Source of the DNA: an uncultured Eubacteriales bacterium | GTDB taxonomy: Bacteria > Bacillota > Clostridia > Oscillospirales > Acutalibacteraceae | Direction: 5' to 3' | NCBI GenBank assembly: GCA_900319255.1 | Contig: ONNU01000123.1 | Span: forward strand, 1 to 6,966 | Length of the DNA stretch: 6,966 nucleotides | In this document: piece after piece, positions 1-5,853 of the stretch | Numbering within the stretch: position 1 is the first letter of the stretch | Layout of the letters: each line of letters opens with the position of its first letter | Notes under the pieces: model-generated | Seen by the model: the letters and a program-made list of their open reading frames with translations, nothing else | The model's database searches: none | Told to the model about the DNA's origin: nothing | Position numbers and translations under genes: made by a program

Positions 1-110
1 GGGTGTTTCGCACGCTGCGGCGTGCGACCATGGGGCTCTGCCCCCTGGACCCCTGCAGCCTTTGTAAAGGCTGGCGAAACTTTTACAGCTTGTGTGCTAA
101 CCTCTTTGCT
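1..110. repeat. Hairpin-rich intergenic repeat-like sequence
   Basis: This non-coding stretch lies downstream of the glycosylase gene and is a string of small hairpins: CGCACGC/GCGTGCG (9-15 with 20-26), GGGGC/GCCCC (32-36 with 40-44) and CAGCCTTT/AAAGGCTG (56-63 with 66-73). A further TGTAAA/TTTACA pairing could form as an alternative. The GC-rich, palindromic, modular style is what I associate with dispersed intergenic repeats of Ruminococcus-like genomes, but a second copy of this exact module is not visible here, so the repeat call rests on style and memory. It may also serve as the 3' end structure of the glycosylase transcript; no run of T on the minus strand supports a standard intrinsic terminator. 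The window edge cuts it off. Confidence 0.35.
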
Positions 111-689
111 TCAATACAGCTCCATATCCTCCATAAGCTTCTGCAGCTTCAGAAAATCCTCAAAAGCTCCCGGCTTATCACCCGGATTGCGAAGCAGCGC
201 TGCCGGATGAAGCGTCGGCATCATCATTACCCCGCCCTTTTTGATAATCATACCATGCTCGCGCTTTATCCTTATATCAGGCTTGATTATCCTTGCAGCG
301 GCGATCCTTCCAAGGCACACTATTATCTTCGGACGTATTATCGCAAACTGACGGCGCAGCCATGCAATGCACATTTCCTGTTCTTCCGGCTGGGGATCAC
401 GGTTCTGGGGAGGACGGCATTTTACAATGTTTGCAATATATATGTTTTTCCTGCGGTCAAGGTCAATGGCGGTGAGCATCTTATCAAGGAGTATCCCTGC
501 CTTACCGACAAAAGGCTCGCCGCGCAAGTCCTCCTGTTCGCCTGGTCCTTCGCCTATGAACATGACCTCGGCTTCGGGATTACCCACACCGAAAACAACA
601 TTATTCCTGCCTCTGCAAAGACCGCATCTTTTACAGTCAAGACACTGGTTTTCCAGGTCTTTCAGAAGCTCTTTTTTATCCATTGACAT
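111..689 (-). CDS. Family 4 uracil-DNA glycosylase (4Fe-4S)
   Basis: The 192-residue product should remove uracil from DNA, starting base excision repair of deaminated cytosine. Family 4 enzymes carry a 4Fe-4S cluster and act in the cytoplasm on chromosomal DNA. Visible motifs are GEGPGEQED at residues 46-54 (glycosylase motif 1, Glu47), NIVKCRPPQNR at 87-97, and HPAALLRNP at 161-169 (motif 2, His161). The likely cluster ligands are Cys19, Cys22, Cys91 and Cys107, judged from their distance to VVFG and from the CRPP motif. Cys16 and Cys25 are extra, making an unusual C-x2-C-x2-C-x2-C ladder. The start at 689 is chosen because GGAGG at 697-701 sits 7 nt upstream; an in-frame ATG two codons later is possible. 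Length is normal for the family. No good promoter is visible directly upstream, where a strong hairpin lies instead. The family call is firm; the precise substrate range is inferred. Confidence 0.93.
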   Translation of the reverse strand: MSMDKKELLKDLENQCLDCKRCGLCRGRNNVVFGVGNPEAEVMFIGEGPGEQEDLRGEPFVGKAGILLDKMLTAIDLDRRKNIYIANIVKCRPPQNRDPQPEEQEMCIAWLRRQFAIIRPKIIVCLGRIAAARIIKPDIRIKREHGMIIKKGGVMMMPTLHPAALLRNPGDKPGAFEDFLKLQKLMEDMELY

Positions 690-718
690 ATTACCGCCTC
701 CGTTTCATATGTATTTCT

Positions 719-753
719 GAATAGGGGAAGCCCGAAAAAAGGCTTCCCCATTC
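719..753. terminator. Strong inverted-repeat hairpin, possible terminator
   Basis: A perfect 9-bp stem, GGGGAAGCC (724-732) with GGCTTCCCC (741-749), encloses an A-rich loop (T-rich on the other strand). GAAT (719-722) and ATTC (750-753) extend it past one bulged base. Read on the plus strand it is followed by TTATCT; read on the minus strand the tail is not T-rich. It begins one base after the stop codon of the minus-strand gene tail at 754-813, so it may be the terminator of that lost gene. It now lies in the leader region of the glycosylase gene. The structure is certain; direction and function are not. Confidence 0.45.
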
Positions 754-813
754 TTATCTGAGTATCGTATATTCTGCTTTTATCTGCACCTGCGTGGGGA
801 CGAGCTTCTGTGT
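754..813 (-). pseudogene. Possible 3' remnant of a lost gene (last 19 codons)
   Basis: On the minus strand the frame from 813 to the TAA at 754-756 reads TQKLVPTQVQIKAEYTILR. It is preceded by an in-frame stop at 814-816 and has no start codon. Alternating beta-strand-like residues ending close to the stop, followed at once by a strong hairpin, resemble the C-terminal end of a real protein. The style is reminiscent of SIMPL/DUF541 C-termini, but that is only an impression. The simplest reading is that an older gene upstream of the glycosylase lost its 5' part when the sequence now carrying the DUF6514-like gene arrived or was rearranged. Chance coding of 19 codons remains quite possible. Confidence 0.22.
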
Positions 814-863
814 TTATGCAAAAAAGAAATTATATTTCACAAAAATCACATACTTCCGGCGGA

Positions 864-892
864 TTGAATTACACAGAGAAAGTGAATATAAT
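864..892 (+). promoter_or_regulatory. Sigma-A promoter for the 85-residue gene
   Basis: TTGAAT (864-869) and a perfect TATAAT (887-892) are separated by exactly 17 nt. Transcription would start near 899-900, giving a leader of about 40 nt before the ATG at 940. The AT-rich context and orientation fit the plus-strand gene downstream. Confidence 0.65.
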
Positions 893-939
893 GATATATG
901 CAAGCCGGCAAAATGTATATGATGAGGAATTGAAAATAT

Positions 940-1197
940 ATGAAGAGAAAAATTATATCGAAGAAAACAAATGGAAGCTATACCTATTATCTGACCGGTA
1001 CAGGTTATATTTCGGAAGAATACGGGAAGGTCACTGTGTACGGCATCGGGATTTACGGGGAGGGCTATAGTGAGCATATTGATGATATCTCGCCCGAGCT
1101 TGACAGGATAACGGAATTTTTTGAGCTGATCTGTCAGGAGCAGCTTTATCCCGAGCATTTATATGATGCTGCCGAGGATTTTATTTCGTCCTTTTGA
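940..1197 (+). CDS. DUF6514-like small protein, function unknown
   Basis: This 85-residue protein has no signal peptide or membrane segment, so it is probably cytoplasmic. Residues 14-40 are rich in Tyr, Gly and Val in a beta-hairpin-like pattern with VYGIGI at 33-38. IDDIS follows at 47-51, then an acidic helical stretch (DRITEFFELICQ, 55-66) and a C-terminal segment LYPEHLYDAAEDFI at 69-82. This order (a YGI-type strand, an I-D-DIS motif, a helix, then L-x-P-x-HL-x-D-x-x-EDF) matches what I recall of the DUF6514 family of Clostridia, whose role is not known. ATG 940 is the only usable start because an in-frame TGA lies at 931-933. The GAGG at 924-927 is rather far away (12 nt), so translation may be weak. 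It has its own promoter at 864-892 and runs convergently into leuA, with 33 bases between the stop codons and no clear terminator. Confidence 0.75.
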   Translation: MKRKIISKKTNGSYTYYLTGTGYISEEYGKVTVYGIGIYGEGYSEHIDDISPELDRITEFFELICQEQLYPEHLYDAAEDFISSF

Positions 1198-1230
1198 TCC
1201 CCGGCAGCCTTCATTGTCATAAATGCTTTA

Positions 1231-2928
1231 TCAGAGTGTTTCGCCGTTTACGATAAGCTCCTCGCCGGAACGGTTGATAGCGCAGAGTATTCCGCGGACT
1301 GAAGCTTTGAATATACCGTGTGAGATACCAACGCCGAAGATATTTTTGCCCATAGGATCCTTGAGCTGGATATATGAAATAGCCTTGGAATCCGAGCCCT
1401 GTGAGATTGCGTGTTCGCTGTAGGAAACGAAGGTAAAGCCGTTGATGCCTACTGATTTGAGGGCGTTGAAGAAAGCGTCGATAGGACCGTTGCCCTCGCC
1501 GTAGATCTCGATATCCTTATCGGCTTTTACAAGATGGATGATGCCTCTGAATGTAGCCTCATCTGCGCCCACATTGGTTATTATATGCTTTACAAGCCAG
1601 AGTCTTTGCTCGTTATTGATGTAATTGCGGTTGAATACCTCCATCAGCTCATCTGCTGAAAGCTCTCTGCCCAGCTTATCACATTCAGCCTTGACAAGTG
1701 AACCGAATTCCGGATGCATTGCCTTGGGAAGCTCATAGCCGAAGGTATCCTGCATGATAAATGCAGCGCCGCCCTTACCTGACTGTGAATTGATGCGGAT
1801 GATAGGCTCGTACTGTCTGCCGACATCTGCGGGGTCGATGGGAAGATAGGGGATCTCCCATTTATCGCTGCCGGTTTCCTTGACATAATCGAAGCCTTTT
1901 TTGATAGCGTCCTGATGTGAGCCTGAGAATGCGGTGAACACCAGATCTCCCACATAGGGCTGACGCTCGCCGATCTTCATTTTTGTGCAGCGCTCATAGA
2001 TCTCTCTGTATCTGGGCAGATCGCTGAAATCCAGACCGGGGTCGATGCCCTGGGTATACATATTAAGACCAACGGTAACGATATCCAGATTGCCTGTACG
2101 TTCGCCGTTGCCGAAGAGTGTGCCCTCGATTCTGTCAGCGCCTGCCAGCAGAGCCAGCTCAGCGCAGGCAACGCCGGTTCCTCGGTCATTATGAGGATGC
2201 AGGCTGATGATAGCGCAGTCACGGTTTTTTATATGCTTGATAAAATACTCTATCTGATCTGCGTAGGTATTCGGAGTACACATTTCAACGGTATTGGGGA
2301 GGTTGAGGATAATGGGGTTTTCCTTTGTAGGCTTGAGGACATCCATAACAGCCTCACAGATGGCAACGGAATTTTCCACTTCTGTGCCGGAGAAGCTTTC
2401 GGGAGAATACTCCAGACGGAAGTTTGTATCGCCGTCATAATTATCTATCAGCTCCTTGATGAGCTTAGCGCCTTCTACAGCGATATCAATAATACCCTGC
2501 ATATCCTTTTTGAAAACCACCTTACGCTGGAGGGTAGAGGTGGAGTTATAGAAATGCACGATAACATTCTTGGCGCCCTTTACAGCCTCAAAGGTTTTTC
2601 TGATGAGATGCTCTCTTGCCTGAACGAGAACCTGGATGGTAACGTCATCGGGGATGTGTCCGCCCTCGATGAGTTCGCGGCAGATCTCATATTCAGTTTC
2701 GCTTGCGGACGGGAAGCCGATCTCGATCTCCTTGAAGCCCATATCAACAAGAGCGTGGAAAAACTCCAGCTTCTGCTGAAGATTCATGGGATCCACCAGT
2801 GCCTGGTTTCCGTCACGAAGATCAACGCTGCACCAGACCGGCGCTTTAGTAATGGTTTTGTCAGGCCATTCCCTGTTTTCCAGCTTTATCTGCTGAAAAG
2901 GAACATACTTCTTAAATCCTTCATTCAT
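1231..2928 (-). CDS. leuA: 2-isopropylmalate synthase (LeuA2 type)
   Basis: The 565-residue enzyme condenses acetyl-CoA with 2-oxoisovalerate to give 2-isopropylmalate, the first committed step of leucine synthesis in the cytoplasm. The N-terminal HMGL-like TIM barrel shows DLRDGNQ at residues 36-42 (metal and substrate site), SLHPHNDRGTG at 242-252 (metal ligands His244 and His246) and GNGERTGN at 273-280. The region after about residue 430 is the LeuA allosteric domain, which binds leucine for feedback inhibition in this family. The opening segment (PFQQIKL, then EWPDKTI) and the length of about 560 residues point to the longer LeuA2 form common in Actinobacteria and some Clostridia, not the roughly 510-residue form. 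The start at 2928 is fixed by AAGGAGG (2937-2943) 8 nt upstream. A longer frame from 3015 would run through the T-box terminator and is rejected. The gene stands alone after its T-box leader; leuB, leuC and leuD are not in view. Confidence 0.96.
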   Translation of the reverse strand: MNEGFKKYVPFQQIKLENREWPDKTITKAPVWCSVDLRDGNQALVDPMNLQQKLEFFHALVDMGFKEIEIGFPSASETEYEICRELIEGGHIPDDVTIQVLVQAREHLIRKTFEAVKGAKNVIVHFYNSTSTLQRKVVFKKDMQGIIDIAVEGAKLIKELIDNYDGDTNFRLEYSPESFSGTEVENSVAICEAVMDVLKPTKENPIILNLPNTVEMCTPNTYADQIEYFIKHIKNRDCAIISLHPHNDRGTGVACAELALLAGADRIEGTLFGNGERTGNLDIVTVGLNMYTQGIDPGLDFSDLPRYREIYERCTKMKIGERQPYVGDLVFTAFSGSHQDAIKKGFDYVKETGSDKWEIPYLPIDPADVGRQYEPIIRINSQSGKGGAAFIMQDTFGYELPKAMHPEFGSLVKAECDKLGRELSADELMEVFNRNYINNEQRLWLVKHIITNVGADEATFRGIIHLVKADKDIEIYGEGNGPIDAFFNALKSVGINGFTFVSYSEHAISQGSDSKAISYIQLKDPMGKNIFGVGISHGIFKASVRGILCAINRSGEELIVNGETL

Positions 2929-2955
2929 GATTATTTCCTCCTTGATTTCGTAAAT

Positions 2956-2996
2956 AAAAAAGCCCGTCCCCTGTCCGCATAAGACAAGGGACGAGC
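2956..2996 (-). terminator. T-box controlled intrinsic terminator
   Basis: On the minus strand a 14-bp stem (2996-2983 with 2975-2962, containing two or three G-T pairs) with a 7-nt loop is followed by TTTTTT (2961-2956). It ends 27 nt before the leuA start codon. It is the OFF structure of the riboswitch; the T-box sequence immediately upstream forms the competing antiterminator when uncharged tRNA is bound. Confidence 0.93.
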
Positions 2997-3227
2997 ATAA
3001 TGCCCGTGGTACCACCCAAGTTCAGGCGCATTCATACGCCCCTCAACAAGCCTCTGACAAGGCTTCTGCCTTTAACGCTGCAATGCGTACCGTCCTACGT
3101 TATCAGACGATCAACTCCGGAATGAGCTATACATACATTCACCAACGCTGCCTTACACCATCCGGCAGCTCTCTTTGCATGGAAAAATGCATCTTATTTC
3201 CTTCACAGTTTTTAATGATATTCTGTA
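2956..3227 (-). ncRNA. Leucine-specific T-box riboswitch leader of leuA
   Basis: This 5' leader senses uncharged tRNA-Leu and permits leuA transcription when leucine runs short. All main parts are visible on the minus strand. The AGAGAG motif precedes the distal Stem I hairpin GCTGCC/GGCAGC (3164-3169 with 3147-3152), whose loop carries GGATGGTGTAA. On the descending side of Stem I a CTC triplet (3126-3124) followed by A sits in the expected specifier position just before TTCCGGAGT, specifying Leu and reading tRNA-Leu(GAG). Further hairpins AAGCCT/AGGCTT and GGCG/CGCC follow. The conserved T-box GGGTGGTACCACGG lies around 3017-3003; its TGGT would pair with the ACCA end of the tRNA. The intrinsic terminator comes last. 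The transcript start is estimated from the promoter. The class is very sure and the specifier fairly sure. Confidence 0.95.
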
Positions 3228-3233
3228 TACTCT

Positions 3234-3263
3234 ATTATATACACATTTCATCTCTTTTGTCAA
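3234..3263 (-). promoter_or_regulatory. Consensus promoter of the leuA T-box leader
   Basis: On the minus strand a perfect TTGACA (3263-3258) and a perfect TATAAT (3239-3234) are separated by 18 nt. Both hexamers match sigma-A consensus exactly, so initiation should be strong and unregulated, with control left to the T-box. The -35 box lies only about 20 bp from the edge of repeat copy A. Confidence 0.85.
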
Positions 3264-3282
3264 GCCAGCATAACTAACTAAA

Positions 3283-3427
3283 GGGCAGCGTCGACGCTGC
3301 ACCCAAAATCGCGGGGGCAGGTCTGACAATGCTTTACTTTCGTTCCCGCGTGTTATACTTGGATGGTAAGGGGGAATAAAATAATCCTCAGCCGGCTCCA
3401 ACGAAAACTCCCAGAATTATTTTACAC
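3283..3427 (-). repeat. Non-coding repeat, copy A (inverse of copy B)
   Basis: Read on the minus strand this 145-nt stretch opens with GTGTAAAATAATTCTGGGA (3427-3409), which matches copy B at 5854-5872 at 18 of 19 positions. It closes with a segment (3314-3293) matching 5983-6004 of copy B at 18 of 22 positions, then runs into GCTGCCC. The ends agree while the middle differs, as in old copies of one element. Internally TAAAATAAT (3377-3385) and ATTATTTTA (3416-3424) form a 9-bp stem, and GCAGCGTC/GACGCTGC (3285-3300) is a perfect 16-nt palindrome. No reading frame of merit lies inside. It fills most of the gap between the leuA promoter and the small gene at 3506; the remaining 3428-3505 shows no clear element. 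Confidence 0.6.
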
Positions 3428-3505
3428 GAACAACTAAAGGAGTTTACAGATTATAGATGTGGAGATGAAAGAATAGAGCAGGCCCGGTGGGGTGTTATGT
3501 ATCGG

Positions 3506-3736
3506 TCAGTTCTTTTTCTGAGCTTTTTCGGGGGTGCCGGTGATATTGGCAAGAGGGAAGAATTCCTTCAGGATCTCCAGACCCTGGTCGCTCATTTCGA
3601 TATAATCAGGAGCGGCAGCTTTTTCATCATATTTAAGAACAGGCTCGCTGACAGGACGTCCGATCGTCAGATACTCTTCGATCGTTTTTGAATATTCCTT
3701 GAGGTAATGAGGCTGTGTCTTTTCAAAGTTATTCAT
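3506..3736 (-). CDS. 76-residue protein of unknown function
   Basis: I do not recognise this family. The 76-residue product is hydrophilic and lacks a signal peptide, a membrane helix or cysteines. It has a Lys/Glu/Tyr-rich helical start (residues 1-24, FEKTQPHYLKEYSKTIEEYL), a conserved-looking IGRPVSEPVLKYD segment at 25-37, a second helix near 49-60 (SDQGLEILKEFF) and a polar tail rich in Lys and Gln. The start at 3736 is supported by AAGGAAG about 9 nt upstream, and the gene has its own promoter and a hairpin leader. It lies between the glgB terminator and repeat copy A, so it is a separate unit and not part of a glg operon. Its good ribosome binding site, strong promoter and sensible composition make it a likely real gene. 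Nothing indicates its role, and no clear terminator follows it. Confidence 0.75.
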   Translation of the reverse strand: MNNFEKTQPHYLKEYSKTIEEYLTIGRPVSEPVLKYDEKAAAPDYIEMSDQGLEILKEFFPLANITGTPEKAQKKN

Positions 3737-3774
3737 TTCTTTTTACTTCCTTTCAATAACGACCGCAGGCATTT

Positions 3775-3809
3775 ACCGATGCGCGCCCGGTCTCCTGCGC
3801 ATTACCGGT
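3775..3809 (-). other. GC-rich leader hairpin of the small gene
   Basis: In the roughly 84-nt leader of the small gene, ATGCGC pairs with GCGCAT and an outer ACCG pairs with CGGT past a 3-nt bulge, enclosing a 12-nt purine-rich loop. The leader also holds an imperfect direct repeat (GCGCAGACCGG, then GCGCAGGAGACCGG). No T-run follows, so it is not a terminator. It could stabilise the mRNA or bind a regulator; the function is not shown by sequence. Confidence 0.4.
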
Positions 3810-3826
3810 CTGCGCTGACAGAAATT

Positions 3827-3855
3827 ATTATACTACATTATTTTTGTTTTGTCAT
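3827..3855 (-). promoter_or_regulatory. Near-consensus promoter of the 76-residue gene
   Basis: On the minus strand ATGACA (3855-3850), one base off the -35 consensus, is followed after exactly 17 nt by a perfect TATAAT (3832-3827). The start would fall near 3820, about 84 nt before the ATG at 3736. The surrounding DNA is AT-rich on the upstream side. Confidence 0.75.
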
Positions 3856-3886
3856 CTGTATTTGAGTTTTTCTTTAAAATATCTTT

Positions 3887-3921
3887 GAAAACACAAGGCG
3901 GCGGGGGAGTGTTCCGCCGCC
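3887..3921 (-). terminator. Intrinsic terminator of glgB
   Basis: On the minus strand GGCGGCGG (3921-3914) pairs with CCGCCGCC (3904-3897) across a 9-nt loop, and TTGTGTTTTC follows. It begins 14 nt after the glgB stop codon, which fits a standard terminator. The tail has two non-T bases, so it may leak a little. Confidence 0.85.
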
Positions 3922-3935
3922 GCTTATAATATTAC

Positions 3936-5708
3936 TTACGCTGTTTTTATTTCAAAAAGCATCGCTGAGTATGGCGCAAGGGTGGTGCGAAGAACGCCCT
4001 TTTCAAATGCAAAGCTGCTGCCGTTGCTGCCTCCGAACTCACTGCTGTCTGAATCAAGGATCTGCTCCATGTCCTTTGCATCCTCAAGCTCAAGCTCATA
4101 TCCGATCTGAGCCTTATTTCCAAGATTGAACAGAGCCAGCATTTCCTTATTTTTGCCTGATCTTCTTATTGCATAGATCATTTTCTGCTCCTGTGAGCAG
4201 TCAGCCCACTGGAAGCCTTCCTTTTCATAATCGTATTCGGAGAGCGCAGGGCTGTCGAGATAGATCCTGAAAAGCTTTTTCATATAATCGTTGAACTGTT
4301 TATGTGGCTGCTCGTCAAGAAGATAGAAGTCAAGCTCTCTTTTTTCGCTCCACTCGCGAAGCTGACCAAGCTCGTTGCCCATGAAATTGAGCTTCTTTCC
4401 GGGATGTACCATCATGTACATATAAAGCGCCCTTGCCTGCGCAAGCTTTTCCTCGTCTGTGCCGTATATCTTATTGACGATGGATTTTTTCAGATGTACT
4501 ACCTCGTCATGGGAAAGGGGGAGAAGGTAGCTTTCATCTCTGAAATACATCATTGAGAAGGTAAGCTTGTGATATTTTTCGGGACGCTTTTCCGGTGCAA
4601 GCTCGAAAAGCTCCAGCGTATCATGCATCCAGCCCAGATCCCATTTATAATCAAAGCCCAGACCGCCCTTTGATATTTCCTTTGTGATGCCTGCATAGCT
4701 TGTGCTGTCCTCTGCAATAAGCATACAGCCGGGGTTAAGCTCCTTTAAGCGGCTGTTCATGGTCTTGACAAAATCAAGAGCGTTTCCGTTTACGCCTCTT
4801 CTTTCATCGCCCTGCCAGAAGATTATCCTGCTGATAGCGTCCATGCGGAGACCGTCAAAATGATATTCCTTGAGCCAGAAGTTAGCTGAGGACTGGAGGA
4901 AGCAGCGAACCTCGCCTCTTGAATGCATGAAATTGCAGCTGCCCCATTCGCTCATGCCCACATCATTGCTGGGAAACTCATAAAGCGCAGAGCCGTCATA
5001 TTTAAAAAGACCGTACTGATCCACTGCGAAATGTACCGGAACAAAATCAAGTATTGCGCCGAGATCGTTCTGGTGCAGCTTGTCGATAAGCTTTTTCAGC
5101 TGTTCGGGAGTACCGTATCTGCTTGTGGGGGCATAGTAGCCGGTGGTCTGGTAGCCCCAGCTTTCATCGCTGGGATGCTCGCACAGGGGAAGGAACTCCA
5201 CATAATTATATCCGTTTTCCTTCATGTAGGGAATAAGCATATCCCCCAGCTGCTCGTAATTGTACCATTCATCGCTTTCACCTGCAGGCTTGCGGAAGGA
5301 GCCTGCGTGAAGCTCGTATATATTCAGGGGCTTGCTTTTCATATCGGAGCGCTTTTTCATCCATGCGGCATCGTCAAATTTGTAATCGTCAAGAGAATGT
5401 ACGATGGACTTATGATCCGGGCGTCTCTGCATGAGAAAGCCGTAGGGATCACAGTGGTCAACTGCCTTGCCTGATGAATAAATGCGGTATTCGTATTCAT
5501 CTCCGGGCTTTGCATCCTTGACTACAGCCTCATAGAACTGACCGTTGTAAGCCTTTTTCATAGGTATAGTCTTACCGTTGAGGATAAGCTCCACCTTGCC
5601 TGCCTGGGGCGCAAAGGTGCGGAAGGTCGTTTCTTTTTCGCTGTAGTGAGCGCCCATCCATTCGTAAGCGTCAAAGATCTGTCCAGTGTAAAAGCCATGA
5701 AAATCCAT
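3936..5708 (-). CDS. glgB: 1,4-alpha-glucan (glycogen) branching enzyme
   Basis: The 590-residue enzyme cuts alpha-1,4-glucan chains and rejoins them through alpha-1,6 links, making branches in glycogen in the cytoplasm. A CBM48-type N-terminal beta domain covers about residues 14-105. The GH13 catalytic barrel follows with all four signature regions: DFVPVHF (221-227), GLRMDAIS (286-293, nucleophile Asp290, Arg288), LIAEDST (330-336, acid/base Glu333) and LSHDEVVH (398-405, His400 and Asp401). NFMGNELGQ (441-449) is also typical of branching enzymes. The C-terminal beta domain ends in LAPYSAMLFEI. It is shorter than the E. coli enzyme (728 residues) because the extra N1 domain is absent, as in many Firmicutes. 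The start is fixed by AAGGAGG (5722-5716) 7 nt upstream. No other glycogen genes are nearby, so it is a single unit with a long upstream region shared with the regulator gene. Confidence 0.96.
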   Translation of the reverse strand: MDFHGFYTGQIFDAYEWMGAHYSEKETTFRTFAPQAGKVELILNGKTIPMKKAYNGQFYEAVVKDAKPGDEYEYRIYSSGKAVDHCDPYGFLMQRRPDHKSIVHSLDDYKFDDAAWMKKRSDMKSKPLNIYELHAGSFRKPAGESDEWYNYEQLGDMLIPYMKENGYNYVEFLPLCEHPSDESWGYQTTGYYAPTSRYGTPEQLKKLIDKLHQNDLGAILDFVPVHFAVDQYGLFKYDGSALYEFPSNDVGMSEWGSCNFMHSRGEVRCFLQSSANFWLKEYHFDGLRMDAISRIIFWQGDERRGVNGNALDFVKTMNSRLKELNPGCMLIAEDSTSYAGITKEISKGGLGFDYKWDLGWMHDTLELFELAPEKRPEKYHKLTFSMMYFRDESYLLPLSHDEVVHLKKSIVNKIYGTDEEKLAQARALYMYMMVHPGKKLNFMGNELGQLREWSEKRELDFYLLDEQPHKQFNDYMKKLFRIYLDSPALSEYDYEKEGFQWADCSQEQKMIYAIRRSGKNKEMLALFNLGNKAQIGYELELEDAKDMEQILDSDSSEFGGSNGSSFAFEKGVLRTTLAPYSAMLFEIKTA

Positions 5709-5767
5709 ATTTGCTCCTCCTTAATAATCCGGCGATGCAAAAGCATCTGATGTTTTCCTGTCTTCCC

Positions 5768-5783
5768 GGGAAATTAATTTCCC
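5768..5783. promoter_or_regulatory. Perfect 16-nt palindrome upstream of glgB
   Basis: GGGAAATTAATTTCCC is its own reverse complement and lies 60 bases upstream of the glgB start codon. A protein binding site (operator) or a leader hairpin are both possible. A second small hairpin, GATGC/GCATC (5734-5747), sits between it and the ribosome binding site. No regulator can be assigned from sequence. Confidence 0.4.
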
Positions 5784-5853
5784 CTCGATCATCCACCAAT
5801 AACACGCAGCCCTGACCTTTTTTGCTTTGAGCTGGCGCCGCCTTCGGCTGTTG

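Noticed and set aside
3..686. Long plus-strand frame (227 codons) opposite the glycosylase gene
   Set aside because: It lies antisense to a clear uracil-DNA glycosylase and runs into the hairpin repeat; there is no ribosome binding site and no protein-like motif pattern.
822..834. Perfect TATAAT on the minus strand (834-829) as a possible promoter for the glycosylase gene
   Set aside because: No -35-like hexamer stands at 16-18 nt, and the resulting transcript would have to cross the strong hairpin at 719-753; left unassigned.
814..1158. Minus-strand frame of 114 codons opposite the DUF6514-like gene
   Set aside because: The plus-strand gene has a promoter and family-like motifs; this frame has neither a good ribosome site nor recognisable features.
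2191..2982. Plus-strand frame of 263 codons opposite leuA
   Set aside because: Antisense shadow of leuA; it extends into the T-box terminator and has no supporting start signals.
2929..3015. N-terminal extension of leuA to a start at 3015
   Set aside because: The extra 29 codons are the T-box and terminator sequence; the ATG at 2928 has an ideal AAGGAGG and matches the normal N-terminus of the family.
3083..3401. Short frames on both strands within the T-box leader and repeat copy A
   Set aside because: They overlap the riboswitch, its promoter and the palindromic repeat, so coding is not credible.
4923..5474. Plus-strand frame of 183 codons opposite glgB
   Set aside because: Antisense shadow of the branching enzyme, whose catalytic motifs are intact in the other strand.
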